Source: JAEWSN01 sp942493335 (GTDB lineage: Bacteria > Bacillota > Clostridia > DSM-8532). Taken from it: 64,000 nt of DNA. The notes under the pieces are model-generated. The model was not told where the DNA came from and made no database searches. It worked only from the letters and a program-made list of their open reading frames with translations. Below, piece by piece: positions 17,290 through 25,897 of this stretch. The stretch spans positions 806,001-870,000 of the forward strand of contig OW818693.1 in the NCBI GenBank assembly GCA_942493335.1, read 5' to 3'. The first letter of the stretch is position 1; each line of letters begins with the position of its first letter. The translations under genes were made by a program, and so were the position numbers.

Positions 17290-19032
17290 TTATTTGCTTG
17301 CGGCGATCCATTCATTCACTTCATTTTCCGTTGCAGTTCCGCCGAGTTCCATGGCTTTGGAAACAAACTTGTCGAAGTCCTCGATGGGTGCGCCCATGAT
17401 TATCTTCGTGAAGGTTTCCTTTTCAAGCTTCAGAATGCTGGAGCCCTTGGTCGTCATCGTGGCTGTATCGGCACCATAGAATGCATTCATATTGAATAAT
17501 TTGTTTTGAACATAGAAATCCATCGTGCGGAATGAGCCTTCCTCCCCGAATACGCGGGCCATGCCCCATCCTTTGTTGTCACCTTTTTTGAAGGTGCTGA
17601 TGGTGTTGTAGTTGGTAAGCTGTTCCGGGTTCAATTTCGAGGTATCGTTGCCCTTGAAGGCTTCGCCGATGGCGTAGTATATGTCGATGTTCTTTTTGGC
17701 CGGCCAGGCGGATGCGAACGCGTACTTGAATGTCTCGTACATGGTTCCGTCAACGGTAGCATCCATGTAGGTTTCATAATCTTCTTTCGTTCCGCCCCAT
17801 GCCTTCTGGTCGAAAAGGTTGATCATCTTCACAAGCGCTTCGGGATGCTCGAATGCGGCACTGCAAACGTAATAGCTGGATGTGCCGAGAGATATCTGCG
17901 CCATTGCCGGTTTTGCATCCACAGAGGGCAACGGGTAGGCGATCCAGTCCGCTTTCGGATTGTTGTCACGATTGGCCTGAAGGGGCCACAGCGGATTCCA
18001 CATTTGGCCAAACTGGATGCCATTCTTGTCGGCAACGGCCAGTTCGGATTCCTTGCCGCCATCCTTCACGGCAAATTCCTTGTCGATTTTTCCTGCCTTG
18101 TACAGCTCCTGCAGCTTCAGAAGCGCAGCGCGCATTTCGGGCTGATAACTTCCGTATACGAGTTTACCGGAAGCATCCTGAATCCACATGTTCGGGTAGG
18201 CATGGAATGCATTGCAGAAGCCTTCTATCCCGGCATAGCCTGCATAGAGGTCCTTCGTCAGTGCAAGACCCGCATAATCCTTCGCGCCACTTCCCGCAGG
18301 GTCCTTTGTGGTGAATGCATCTATGAGGGCGATCAGTTCGTCCATGGTTTTCGGAGCCGTCATACCCAGTTTGTCGAGCCAGTCCTGTCGCAGCCACATC
18401 ATGGGGGCAGAGTCCATGGAGGAACCGGTATTCGGAATGGCAGCAAGTTTCCCTCCGAATTTAGCAGAATCCAGCGCTGTTGTCCCTTCCTGGGTGACAA
18501 TGCCTTTCAGCAGTTCCGAGGCGTATTTGTCATACAGGTCGCCAAGGTCCTTGTTGATGAGGTCCGTCTTGACAAGACGCGCCAATTGAGACCGATTTAC
18601 CAGCATGATGTCCGGAATGGTTCCGGATGCAATGTTCACATTGAGCTTGTCATCATATTGGGTATTGGTGGAGGCGATCCAGTCGTATTTCAATGTGATG
18701 CCAAGCGTATCCTGATACAGTTTGGACCAGCGGTTGCTGTTGATGTCCTCGCCGGTAAGGAACTTGGTGGTGTCGTCCACAATTCGGATGACATTGATTT
18801 CGATGCCGGGTTCATATTTGCCAAGGGGGCCATCCTCTGAAGCGGCGGGTTCGGATGCTGCGACGGATTCAGAGGCTTCTGCGGATTTGCTTTCCGCCGG
18901 TGTAGCAGTGGCTTCGGCGGACTTTCCGGATTCGGAAGCGACCGGAACCGGTGTGGTCCCGCAAGCGGAGAGAGAGATGAGGATGAGTACGGCCAGCAGG
19001 ATGGAGAAAATTCTTTTTCCCTGTTTCTTCAT
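17290..19032 (-). CDS. Sugar-binding lipoprotein of an ABC importer, LplA type
   Basis: A 580-residue extracellular solute-binding protein. The lipoprotein signal peptide ends in the lipobox LSAC near residue 24, so the protein should be anchored on the outer face of the membrane. A Ser/Ala/Glu-rich linker (about residues 30-65) precedes the binding domain. The length and location fit the oligosaccharide-binding LplA/YtcQ group. ATG at 19032 has GAGGAGG 8 nt upstream. It heads the three-gene transporter operon and probably answers to the two-component system encoded upstream. The ligand is unknown. Confidence 0.9.
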   Translation of the reverse strand: MKKQGKRIFSILLAVLILISLSACGTTPVPVASESGKSAEATATPAESKSAEASESVAASEPAASEDGPLGKYEPGIEINVIRIVDDTTKFLTGEDINSNRWSKLYQDTLGITLKYDWIASTNTQYDDKLNVNIASGTIPDIMLVNRSQLARLVKTDLINKDLGDLYDKYASELLKGIVTQEGTTALDSAKFGGKLAAIPNTGSSMDSAPMMWLRQDWLDKLGMTAPKTMDELIALIDAFTTKDPAGSGAKDYAGLALTKDLYAGYAGIEGFCNAFHAYPNMWIQDASGKLVYGSYQPEMRAALLKLQELYKAGKIDKEFAVKDGGKESELAVADKNGIQFGQMWNPLWPLQANRDNNPKADWIAYPLPSVDAKPAMAQISLGTSSYYVCSAAFEHPEALVKMINLFDQKAWGGTKEDYETYMDATVDGTMYETFKYAFASAWPAKKNIDIYYAIGEAFKGNDTSKLNPEQLTNYNTISTFKKGDNKGWGMARVFGEEGSFRTMDFYVQNKLFNMNAFYGADTATMTTKGSSILKLEKETFTKIIMGAPIEDFDKFVSKAMELGGTATENEVNEWIAASK

Positions 19033-19088
19033 GTCCTGTTCCTCCTCGATCATGGGCATGCAAAACGCTGCAGATGTTTCGCACGCAT

Positions 19089-19137
19089 CCGCATGCCGCC
19101 CCGGAGCGGCATGGGTGGGGTATTTCCCCTACCCCAT
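19089..19137 (-). promoter_or_regulatory. Two hairpins in the leader of the binding-protein gene
   Basis: CATGCCGC pairs perfectly with GCGGCATG, and beside it GGGGTA pairs with TACCCC, 55-105 nt upstream of the start codon. They could protect the mRNA or bind a regulator. No convincing -35 box was found upstream, which would fit activation by the neighbouring AraC-type response regulator. Confidence 0.4.
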
Positions 19138-19283
19138 GGTATACGAAGGGATAACGGGGTTATAGGCGAATGATTTTACCTTCGTATCTTTCTTTTACAT
19201 GTTGGCGCCGGAAAGAGATTACCTGCACTTTTTCAGATAAGGATGTCAGGTTTGGACATTGTTTTCATTATTCATCGTGCAGC

Positions 19284-21062
19284 TCATTTCTTTCCAAGCA
19301 CTGTGCAGGTTTCCCGATACTCCTGAGGTGTAAGGCCGGTCATTTTCTTGAAAAAACGTGAAAAGTAATGCGCTGATTCAAAACCAACTGCCGTAGTGAC
19401 ATCCATGATGCGTGCTGCCGGATCATGGAGCAGTTCTTTCGCCTTGTCGCAGCGGAGCGCCGCAATAAAGTCGGATAACGTCTGCCCCGTCTCTTGCCGG
19501 AAAAGGCGGGAGAGGTAGGATGGGTTGAAATAGGATAATTCGGAAAGGCGCAGCAGAGACAAATCCTCATCGAGATGCGTTGCGATGTATTCGCAGATAC
19601 GCCGAATGGATGCCTGCAGCTGTCTGCCTTGTCTGTCTTCCATGAGGACGAACAGAGCCTCGGATACTTCGTGCAGATAATCGACCGCTTCTGTCCAGTT
19701 ACCATGCAGATCCAAGCGTGTAAGCGCATTTGTTCCCACATGGAATGCCAGCTTCTCAGCCACTCCATGCCTGTTGATATGGGCAAGCAGAAACGTGGAA
19801 ATGGAATAATATATTTCAAGGGCAATGGGATCATTGCGACTTTTGCATGAGCGCAGGTCACCCGTTATCTCAATGAAGTTATGCAAAAAAAGGTCCTTTT
19901 CCCCGCGCTCCATCAAGAGGGGCATTCCCTTCAACAGCAGGTGAGTTCTTTCCGACGAATAGTAAATCCATTTCAGCCTTGGAAGGGGATCAGAGGGTGT
20001 TTCTGTTTTGACAGCCGACCCACATGGAATCGGCAAACAAGTGGAAACGGGCCCAGCATCTGATAAATTCATCGGTTTTTCAGACAGGTTCCGTTCATTC
20101 AGGATGATTTCCGGCCCCAGCCCGGCTATGCGTCCGAGAAGGTCCTGCAGCATTCCATATCCGTCATGCAGATCGTTCCAGCTCCAGGGTTGTGTCGAAT
20201 AGACAAAGGAGACGGGTGTATCCAATGCCATTCGGACATATTCCTGTATTCCCTCAAGCATTCCTTCCAGCATAGGGAGAAGAGATAAAGGTATTGCATC
20301 ACGATCGGTTTCCGGATGGTTCTCTTTGGGAAAGGCGTCGGGAATCGGCTGGAGCAGCCAGATCACTTCAAAGGTTTCCATCAGGACCATTTCGTGCCTG
20401 AAATGCGATGCAAAGGTCTCGAACGCTTTCCATTGCAGGGAGATGATGCGGCTTTCGAATTGCCGGTATGCGCATGGGCCCTTGAAACAATCCAATCTCC
20501 CCGAAACAAGATATACTGGCGAAGAACGGTCGATCTCAATTTTCATAGTTTCATGACACAAGGAGATGCCAGCCACAGCTTGCCCGGTACCTGTCAGGCA
20601 GTCAGACAGATATCCGCGTTTCAGAAAGGGAACGGCCTGCGAGAAAGCATTGCTGAGTTGTTCCGCAGTCGCGGCAGCCCGCCGTTCCTCTGTAATTTCT
20701 GCGATGGCCTTTTCAACAGAACGAAAAATGACCTCATCCTCTTCCGTTTTCAAGAGGTAACTTACCCCATCATGCTGGATGGCCGAGTAGACATATTCAA
20801 ACTCACTGTACCCAGTCAGGAAAATGATCCTGCACCCGGGCCACAACCCCTTGATTCGCTCCATCAACTGCAGCCCTGTCATGCCTGGCATGCGGATATC
20901 GGACAACACCACATCGAATTTCACTTTTCCCAATAAGGCAATTGCAGCACTCCCGGAACCAGCCCTGTACACGTCGAGTGGAAATCTGTCCTGGAGGGTG
21001 AACATTTCATACAGCCAATCCAGAATCTCAGGTTCATCATCCACCAACAGCAGGCGTATCAT
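19284..21062 (-). CDS. YesN-type AraC response regulator
   Basis: A 592-residue response regulator. The receiver domain (residues 1-120) has LLVDDEP at 4-10, the phosphoacceptor in VVLSDIRMPG near residue 54 and the lysine in LLKTEEDE. A long middle region follows, and the last 100 residues are an AraC helix-turn-helix pair with LSELSYFNPSYLSRLF and AVGFESAHYFSRFFKK. ATG at 21062 follows GGAGGG by 7 nt and overlaps the upstream kinase gene by 26 nt. It probably activates the adjacent sugar transporter operon. Stimulus unknown. Confidence 0.93.
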   Translation of the reverse strand: MIRLLLVDDEPEILDWLYEMFTLQDRFPLDVYRAGSGSAAIALLGKVKFDVVLSDIRMPGMTGLQLMERIKGLWPGCRIIFLTGYSEFEYVYSAIQHDGVSYLLKTEEDEVIFRSVEKAIAEITEERRAAATAEQLSNAFSQAVPFLKRGYLSDCLTGTGQAVAGISLCHETMKIEIDRSSPVYLVSGRLDCFKGPCAYRQFESRIISLQWKAFETFASHFRHEMVLMETFEVIWLLQPIPDAFPKENHPETDRDAIPLSLLPMLEGMLEGIQEYVRMALDTPVSFVYSTQPWSWNDLHDGYGMLQDLLGRIAGLGPEIILNERNLSEKPMNLSDAGPVSTCLPIPCGSAVKTETPSDPLPRLKWIYYSSERTHLLLKGMPLLMERGEKDLFLHNFIEITGDLRSCKSRNDPIALEIYYSISTFLLAHINRHGVAEKLAFHVGTNALTRLDLHGNWTEAVDYLHEVSEALFVLMEDRQGRQLQASIRRICEYIATHLDEDLSLLRLSELSYFNPSYLSRLFRQETGQTLSDFIAALRCDKAKELLHDPAARIMDVTTAVGFESAHYFSRFFKKMTGLTPQEYRETCTVLGKK

Positions 21063-22857
21063 CCTGTTTCCCTCCCGACTGAATTCCTTGGTTTTTTTCA
21101 CGCATATAAGGCCTTTCCGGATCTGTCCGCACCGATAATCCCAGTTCAACCCGGAACCCGCCTGGTTCTGTCCTCATGAGTGTCAGTCCAGCTGTTGAGC
21201 CGAATTTTATTCTCAGACGACGGTGGATATTCACCAACCCGGTATGTTCATTTAGAATGCTTTCTCCATTCAGTGACTGTTGAAGCTGGCGCAATTCCTC
21301 GTCACCGATTCCGTTCCCGTTGTCCTCCACAATGATGGCCAATTGGTCTTCCGCCCGCTCCTCGTACCGGATGGTGAGCAATCCGTCCTCTTCCTTGTCC
21401 TGCAACCCGTGTTCGAACGCATTTTCCAGAATGGGCTGCAGAATCAGGTAGGGAACTATCAATCCCTCATATCGCACCGGCAACGTTTCGACCTGGATGC
21501 GAATCCTTTTTGAAAAGCGGGTCTGCTGGATATCCGCATAGATGATGGCATGCTCGATCTCCCGCACCAGCGGCACTTCGTCACTAGCACTTTTTGTGAT
21601 GAATCGAAAATAATTCCCAAGTTGTTGGGAGAATCGTACGGCATTTTCGTAGTCACCCCCTTTGATCCGGCGATGCAGGATAAAAAAGCTGTTATAAAGA
21701 AAATGCGGATTGATCTGTGATTGCAGCTGCTTGAGTTCCGCCTTCTGTGCCAGGATCTTCATGGTATAAACCTGCTCGATGAGGTTTCGTATATTCTCCA
21801 CCATCCCATTGAACCGTTCGTACAGGAAGCCGAATTCATCCTTGTGATGATGCTGCATCGACACATCCAAATCCCCGTCCTCCACTTTCTTGAAGGAACT
21901 GATGAGCGCTCTCATCGGTTTCCGAATCCATCGATACAGGGAAAACGTAAAGCTGGCAATCACTCCGGCTGCAACCAACGTGAACAGGATGAACCAGAAG
22001 GAGTACTGCTGGACTGGATGAAATACGACAGAATCGGCCACATGCAGGCCCAGCGTCATCTCCAATGCGGATGAGTTGGCATACACCGCGAAAGCTGGAT
22101 CGGAGTGGCTTTTCAAGGTAAGCGAACCTTGTCGGGCGTCTGTGATGCCGGAAAGAATTTGCGACTGTATGCCTGTATCCGTACCATTTTGCGCAAGATT
22201 GAATTTCATCGCGGTACTGTACAGGAAAACGCCACTGTTTTCATATTTGTCGAATTGAAGCAAAGCTTGTGAGAATGCGGCTCGATCCAACTCAATTTCG
22301 ATGATGAACATCGGATTCCCAATGTCTCCGTATTCCATGAAAGCCGATTCCGCAAGCATCACGGGCTCTCCGGACAGATAATGAACAAAATCAGCCGGAT
22401 GATAGGCCTCCATCATTTCGGCGTATCGATCGGAATCGAACTCGTCTATCAGACCCACAGCGGACAGCGAGCGGTTGATTGCCGGGATGTGGACACTGAC
22501 GTTCCGGATATACATGCTGCTGTTTCGAATGGCATCCATGCGGTTCTGCAGGTTGATGATGGCTTCCATCCGTCCGATATCATCCATGGATTCCGGAATC
22601 GCAGAAAGCCGATTCAAATCGGTGTCGTTGATGAGGTCATACTGCAGGTAGCGGATTCTCTGGATTTCCTTTTCCAGATTCTCCATGTAGAAACTCACCT
22701 GTGCGGTCATGGAACCGGAAATCTCACGACGAACTGTCTGAACCGCGGAATTGTACTCAAGAAACCCCAGTACATACAAGGGTACGAGGATAATGACAAA
22801 TGTGACAACGATACGGGTGAAAATGGAGTTTTTCCAAAATATGCCATTCCGATTCAC
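21037..22857 (-). CDS. YesM-type sensor histidine kinase
   Basis: A 606-residue membrane kinase. It has an N-terminal membrane segment (about residues 15-35), a large extracellular sensor region to about residue 290, a second membrane segment, a HAMP domain (RWIRKPMRALISSF), the His_kinase motif INPHFLYNSF with the phosphorylated His, and an ATPase domain with EDNGNGIGDEELR. GTG at 22857 has GGAGG 5 nt upstream and is preferred; ATG at 22869 is the alternative. It overlaps the response regulator gene by 26 nt. The pair should sense an extracellular sugar or binding protein. Confidence 0.92.
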   Translation of the reverse strand: MNRNGIFWKNSIFTRIVVTFVIILVPLYVLGFLEYNSAVQTVRREISGSMTAQVSFYMENLEKEIQRIRYLQYDLINDTDLNRLSAIPESMDDIGRMEAIINLQNRMDAIRNSSMYIRNVSVHIPAINRSLSAVGLIDEFDSDRYAEMMEAYHPADFVHYLSGEPVMLAESAFMEYGDIGNPMFIIEIELDRAAFSQALLQFDKYENSGVFLYSTAMKFNLAQNGTDTGIQSQILSGITDARQGSLTLKSHSDPAFAVYANSSALEMTLGLHVADSVVFHPVQQYSFWFILFTLVAAGVIASFTFSLYRWIRKPMRALISSFKKVEDGDLDVSMQHHHKDEFGFLYERFNGMVENIRNLIEQVYTMKILAQKAELKQLQSQINPHFLYNSFFILHRRIKGGDYENAVRFSQQLGNYFRFITKSASDEVPLVREIEHAIIYADIQQTRFSKRIRIQVETLPVRYEGLIVPYLILQPILENAFEHGLQDKEEDGLLTIRYEERAEDQLAIIVEDNGNGIGDEELRQLQQSLNGESILNEHTGLVNIHRRLRIKFGSTAGLTLMRTEPGGFRVELGLSVRTDPERPYMREKNQGIQSGGKQDDTPAVGG

Positions 22858-22869
22858 ATGGACCTCCAT

Positions 22870-23382
22870 GATGCCTTATGGACACCGGATGCAGCCACAA
22901 CCCCGTCTGTTGTTTCTGTGCCTGTCAATGGATGTCCCACTGCAAGAAGCCACTGCTTCAAGCATATGTGCAGGTTGTCTCCAACATCAGCATTTCTGAG
23001 TCACTTTCAGTGCTTCAGACACAGTGAATCATGGATGGAGGGTCTTCGTCGGTTCAGTCATTTTCTGTTAGTCCCATTCAGCATAACCTTCCCTCATTCC
23101 ACTGGCAACATTGGAAGAGAGGGGTTTATTATGCAGTCTATAGGGGGATTGCATCAATCCGATACGCTGCCCGTTGTATTTTCACGGCAGAACCAGAAGA
23201 AAAAAACCCGGGCATTGAACCAAACGGCACAATACCCGGGTAATTCCTGTCTTTACACTCGGCTTTGGGAGAGAACTGTATAAATGGTATCCCATTCATT
23301 GAATACTGTTCATCCCCTGATGATATTGCCCGACAAGGTGGTTTCTTTCCCATTTACGGGAGGATTCGGGCAAAACACCGAA
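22870..23382. other. Gene-free stretch between kinase and aldolase genes
   Basis: About 510 bases without a supported gene, holding the promoter region of the kinase gene and the terminator at 23199-23241. One short reading frame (23131-23283) has a fair ribosome binding site but runs through the terminator. Confidence 0.5.
23199..23241 (-). terminator. Terminator downstream of fba
   Basis: On the minus strand CCCGGGTATTG pairs with CAATGCCCGGG around an 11-nt loop and is followed by TTTTTTTC. It lies 140 nt past the aldolase stop codon. Confidence 0.85.
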
Positions 23383-24312
23383 TTACGCCTTGCCAGCGCA
23401 TCCGAGAACGTTCACGAGCTTGTTCTTCACAAGCTTCTTGATTTCGTCACGAGCGGGAGCCAGGTACTTGCGGGGATCGAATTCGCCCGGATTTTCCGCG
23501 AACACCCTGCGGATGGATGCGGTCATGGCCAGACGGAGATCGGAGTCGATGTTGATCTTGCAGACGGCCAGGGAAGCGGCCTTGCGGAGCATTTCCTCGG
23601 GAACGCCCTTGGCACCGGGCATCTTGCCGCCGAACTTGTTGATCATGTCAACATATTCGGGAATGACGGAAGAAGCACCGTGCAGAACGATCGGGTAACC
23701 GGGCATGCGGCGCTGGATCTCTTCGAGAATGTCAAAACGCAGCATGGCTTCGCCGGCGAACTTGAAAGCGCCGTGGCTGGTTCCGATGGCGATGGCGAGG
23801 GAATCGACGCCCGTACGGGAAACGAATTCCTCCACTTCGTCCGGATGGGTGTAGGAAGAGTCTTCGGCGCTGACATTGACATCGTCTTCCACACCGGCCA
23901 GACGGCCGAGTTCGCCTTCAACGGTGACACCCTTGTCGTGGGCATATTCGACGACCTTCTTCGTGAGGGCGATGTTGTCCTCGAACGAATGGTGGGATCC
24001 GTCGATCATGACGGAGGTAAAGCCGCCGTCGATGCAGGATTTGCAGAGTTCGAACGTATCGCCGTGATCCAGGTGGACGGCGATCGGCAGATTGGTTTCG
24101 ATGAGGGCTGCCTCGATCAGTTTCATCAGGTAGGTGTGGTTGGCGTACTTGCGCGCGCCGGAAGACACCTGCAGGATGAGGGGCGCATTGACTTCCTTGG
24201 CTGCCTCGGTGATGCCCTGCACGATTTCCATGTTGTTGACATTGAAGGCACCGATGGCGTAGCCGCCTGCATAAGCCTTCTTGAACATTTCGGTCGTATT
24301 GACCATTGGCAT
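23383..24312 (-). CDS. fba: Class II fructose-bisphosphate aldolase
   Basis: A 309-residue zinc-dependent aldolase that splits fructose 1,6-bisphosphate in glycolysis or forms it in gluconeogenesis. Zinc and catalytic motifs are visible: AVHLDHGDTFE with the two catalytic ligands near residue 78, VEGELGRLAGVED near 128, IGTSHGAFK near 175 and VLHGASSV near 203. ATG at 24312 sits 9 nt from AAGGAG; an ATG directly abutting that site is too close. It is preceded by a good promoter and followed by a terminator, so it is probably monocistronic. Confidence 0.95.
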   Translation of the reverse strand: MPMVNTTEMFKKAYAGGYAIGAFNVNNMEIVQGITEAAKEVNAPLILQVSSGARKYANHTYLMKLIEAALIETNLPIAVHLDHGDTFELCKSCIDGGFTSVMIDGSHHSFEDNIALTKKVVEYAHDKGVTVEGELGRLAGVEDDVNVSAEDSSYTHPDEVEEFVSRTGVDSLAIAIGTSHGAFKFAGEAMLRFDILEEIQRRMPGYPIVLHGASSVIPEYVDMINKFGGKMPGAKGVPEEMLRKAASLAVCKINIDSDLRLAMTASIRRVFAENPGEFDPRKYLAPARDEIKKLVKNKLVNVLGCAGKA

Positions 24313-24412
24313 GTTGTTCATCTCCTTTTCACTCAATCACGGCCGGAGCCGTGTCATGGACTGTTCTTCAGCGACGGATCGACAAACTTTTGTCAGGGTC
24401 GCTGTCCAAACC

Positions 24413-24440
24413 ATTTTATCAGATTGCGCCGGGAAATCAA
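24413..24440 (-). promoter_or_regulatory. Predicted promoter of fba
   Basis: On the minus strand TTGATT (24440-24435) and TAAAAT (24418-24413) are 16 nt apart, about 100 nt upstream of the start codon. Confidence 0.6.
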
Positions 24441-24571
24441 GGCGCACATTGGCTGTCCACCACTGGAAACCGTCGGCCGCCACCTGGAAGACAAAGACAC
24501 GATATCCTCGGAAGATTGGCGGCAAGGGATTCACAGCATAAGCCGGAACTGGCGGGAATGCCGGGATGCGT

Positions 24572-24898
24572 TCAACCTTCCGGACGGACGATCTTTTCCG
24601 TATGGTGGGTTCCGTTCTCCGAATACTGGACACGGACAACAGGCGAGCCGCTGTTCGGATACAGGAAGATGGTACAGCTTTTCTTCAAATCAATCCGGAT
24701 CCGATCGAAAATGTCGGATTGCATGATCGTTTGAATGGTGTCGAGATAGGCAAGCGGGTCATGGACGGACTTTGCCTCCACATGCACGGGAATCCGGCCG
24801 TCCGGATCCGGTGAAAAAACACGGATATGGACGCTTCCGGGTTCAAACTGAGATTCGGTCGGATAGAGCAAATCACGCTCGAACATCGGCTGGTTCAT
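24572..24898 (-). CDS. Small protein of unknown function
   Basis: A 108-residue protein that I do not recognise. It has no signal peptide, membrane segment or Cys pair. Beta-strand-like stretches (SVHIRVFSPDP, RIRIDLKKSCTIFLY, VVRVQYSE) suggest a compact beta-rich fold. ATG at 24898 is strongly supported by GGAGGA 6 nt upstream. It lies 174 nt downstream of coaE and 130 nt upstream of the fba promoter on the same strand, at the end of a polA-coaE run. Codon use looks like its neighbours. Confidence 0.7.
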   Translation of the reverse strand: MNQPMFERDLLYPTESQFEPGSVHIRVFSPDPDGRIPVHVEAKSVHDPLAYLDTIQTIMQSDIFDRIRIDLKKSCTIFLYPNSGSPVVRVQYSENGTHHTEKIVRPEG

Positions 24899-25072
24899 GT
24901 GGAATCCTCCTATACCGGACACTTCCCGTTCCGGTTCGTGTTTTCAGTTTATCATCCGCATCCCACGTTCCGCAAGGCCGATTGGAAGCGGTACACGTGG
25001 AACCGGAGCGGGAACGAACGACTTCCCTGTCTATTTCTCCGCTCCTTGTTCTTCGCAAACAACCTGCGGGCA

Positions 25073-25732
25073 TCAAGGGCCATTTTTCTTTCCGGCGGCT
25101 TCTAGGCATTCCTTCACCATACTTTCCAGATGCGCCGGTTGACCGTCGTTCGTCAGGACACGCGTGGCAAGTGCACGATAGGTTTCCGGACCGAGCTGCG
25201 CCGCCATCCGCCTGCGCACCTCCCCCGCCGAAAGCCCGCTGCGCTTCATGACCCGTTCGACACGTACCGCTTCAGGGCTGTCCACCACCCATATCTCGTC
25301 ACTGACATCCAGAAATCCACGCTTCACGGGAATCGGGACATCCAGGACGACCCATCCGCGGAAACCCGCCTCCGTCCATTCGGCCAATTGCTGATCGATG
25401 GCCTCGACCACCCGCCGATGGACAATCGCTTCCAGATCCCGCCGCCCGTTTGGATCCGTGAACACGACGGCCGCAAGCTCCGCCCGATCCAGCCTGCCGT
25501 CCGGACTGACGAGCGCGGATCCGAACCGTTCCGCGATTTCCGCGACCGCCGGCTTTCCGGGCTCCGTCGCCTGACGGGAAAGAACATCCGCATCGATCAC
25601 GCGCGCACCCAGCTTTGCCAGCATTTCCGAGACGGTTGATTTGCCGGAGCCGATCCCTCCGGTCACGCCGATGACAAGAAAAGGACGGTCTGGCATCCTG
25701 CCGCCAAATTCAGTGGCGACCGGGTGTTTCAT
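25073..25732 (-). CDS. coaE: Dephospho-CoA kinase
   Basis: CoaE phosphorylates dephospho-CoA in the last step of coenzyme A synthesis. The P-loop VTGGIGSGKST lies near residues 21-31, followed by the substrate region DADVLSRQ and a lid with RSGLSAGEVRRRMAAQ. ATG at 25732 (219 residues) or ATG at 25696 (207 residues) are both possible; both have weak ribosome binding sites. An even longer frame reaches into a repeated segment at 25815-25875. The gene follows polA closely on the same strand, a common arrangement in Bacillota. Confidence 0.92.
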   Translation of the reverse strand: MKHPVATEFGGRMPDRPFLVIGVTGGIGSGKSTVSEMLAKLGARVIDADVLSRQATEPGKPAVAEIAERFGSALVSPDGRLDRAELAAVVFTDPNGRRDLEAIVHRRVVEAIDQQLAEWTEAGFRGWVVLDVPIPVKRGFLDVSDEIWVVDSPEAVRVERVMKRSGLSAGEVRRRMAAQLGPETYRALATRVLTNDGQPAHLESMVKECLEAAGKKNGP

Positions 25733-25814
25733 CCGCGTACCACCGTCTTCCGAACCCAAAGGCGGACATTCGGCGTGAGGAACCCCATTCTCCTGGTTTC
25801 CCGTGCACGTTCCC

Positions 25815-25875
25815 GCGCCAACCTCATTCCCTTTGTTTCCAGTGTCCATCCCTGCGCCAACCTCATTCCCAACGG
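25815..25875. repeat. Imperfect 39-bp direct repeat between polA and coaE
   Basis: The string GCGCCAACCTCATTCCC occurs at 25815 and again at 25854, with similar flanks, giving a period of 39 bases. On the minus strand it would encode a 13-residue repeat with GNEVGAG in the coaE frame, upstream of the family-like start. It is short and of uncertain role. Confidence 0.6.
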
Positions 25876-25897
25876 CCCCGCCTCTGTGTCCATCCGT

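Noticed and set aside
23131..23283. 51-codon frame with a fair ribosome binding site between kinase and aldolase genes
   Set aside because: It runs through the minus-strand terminator at 23199-23241 and has no recognisable motif, so it is more likely chance.
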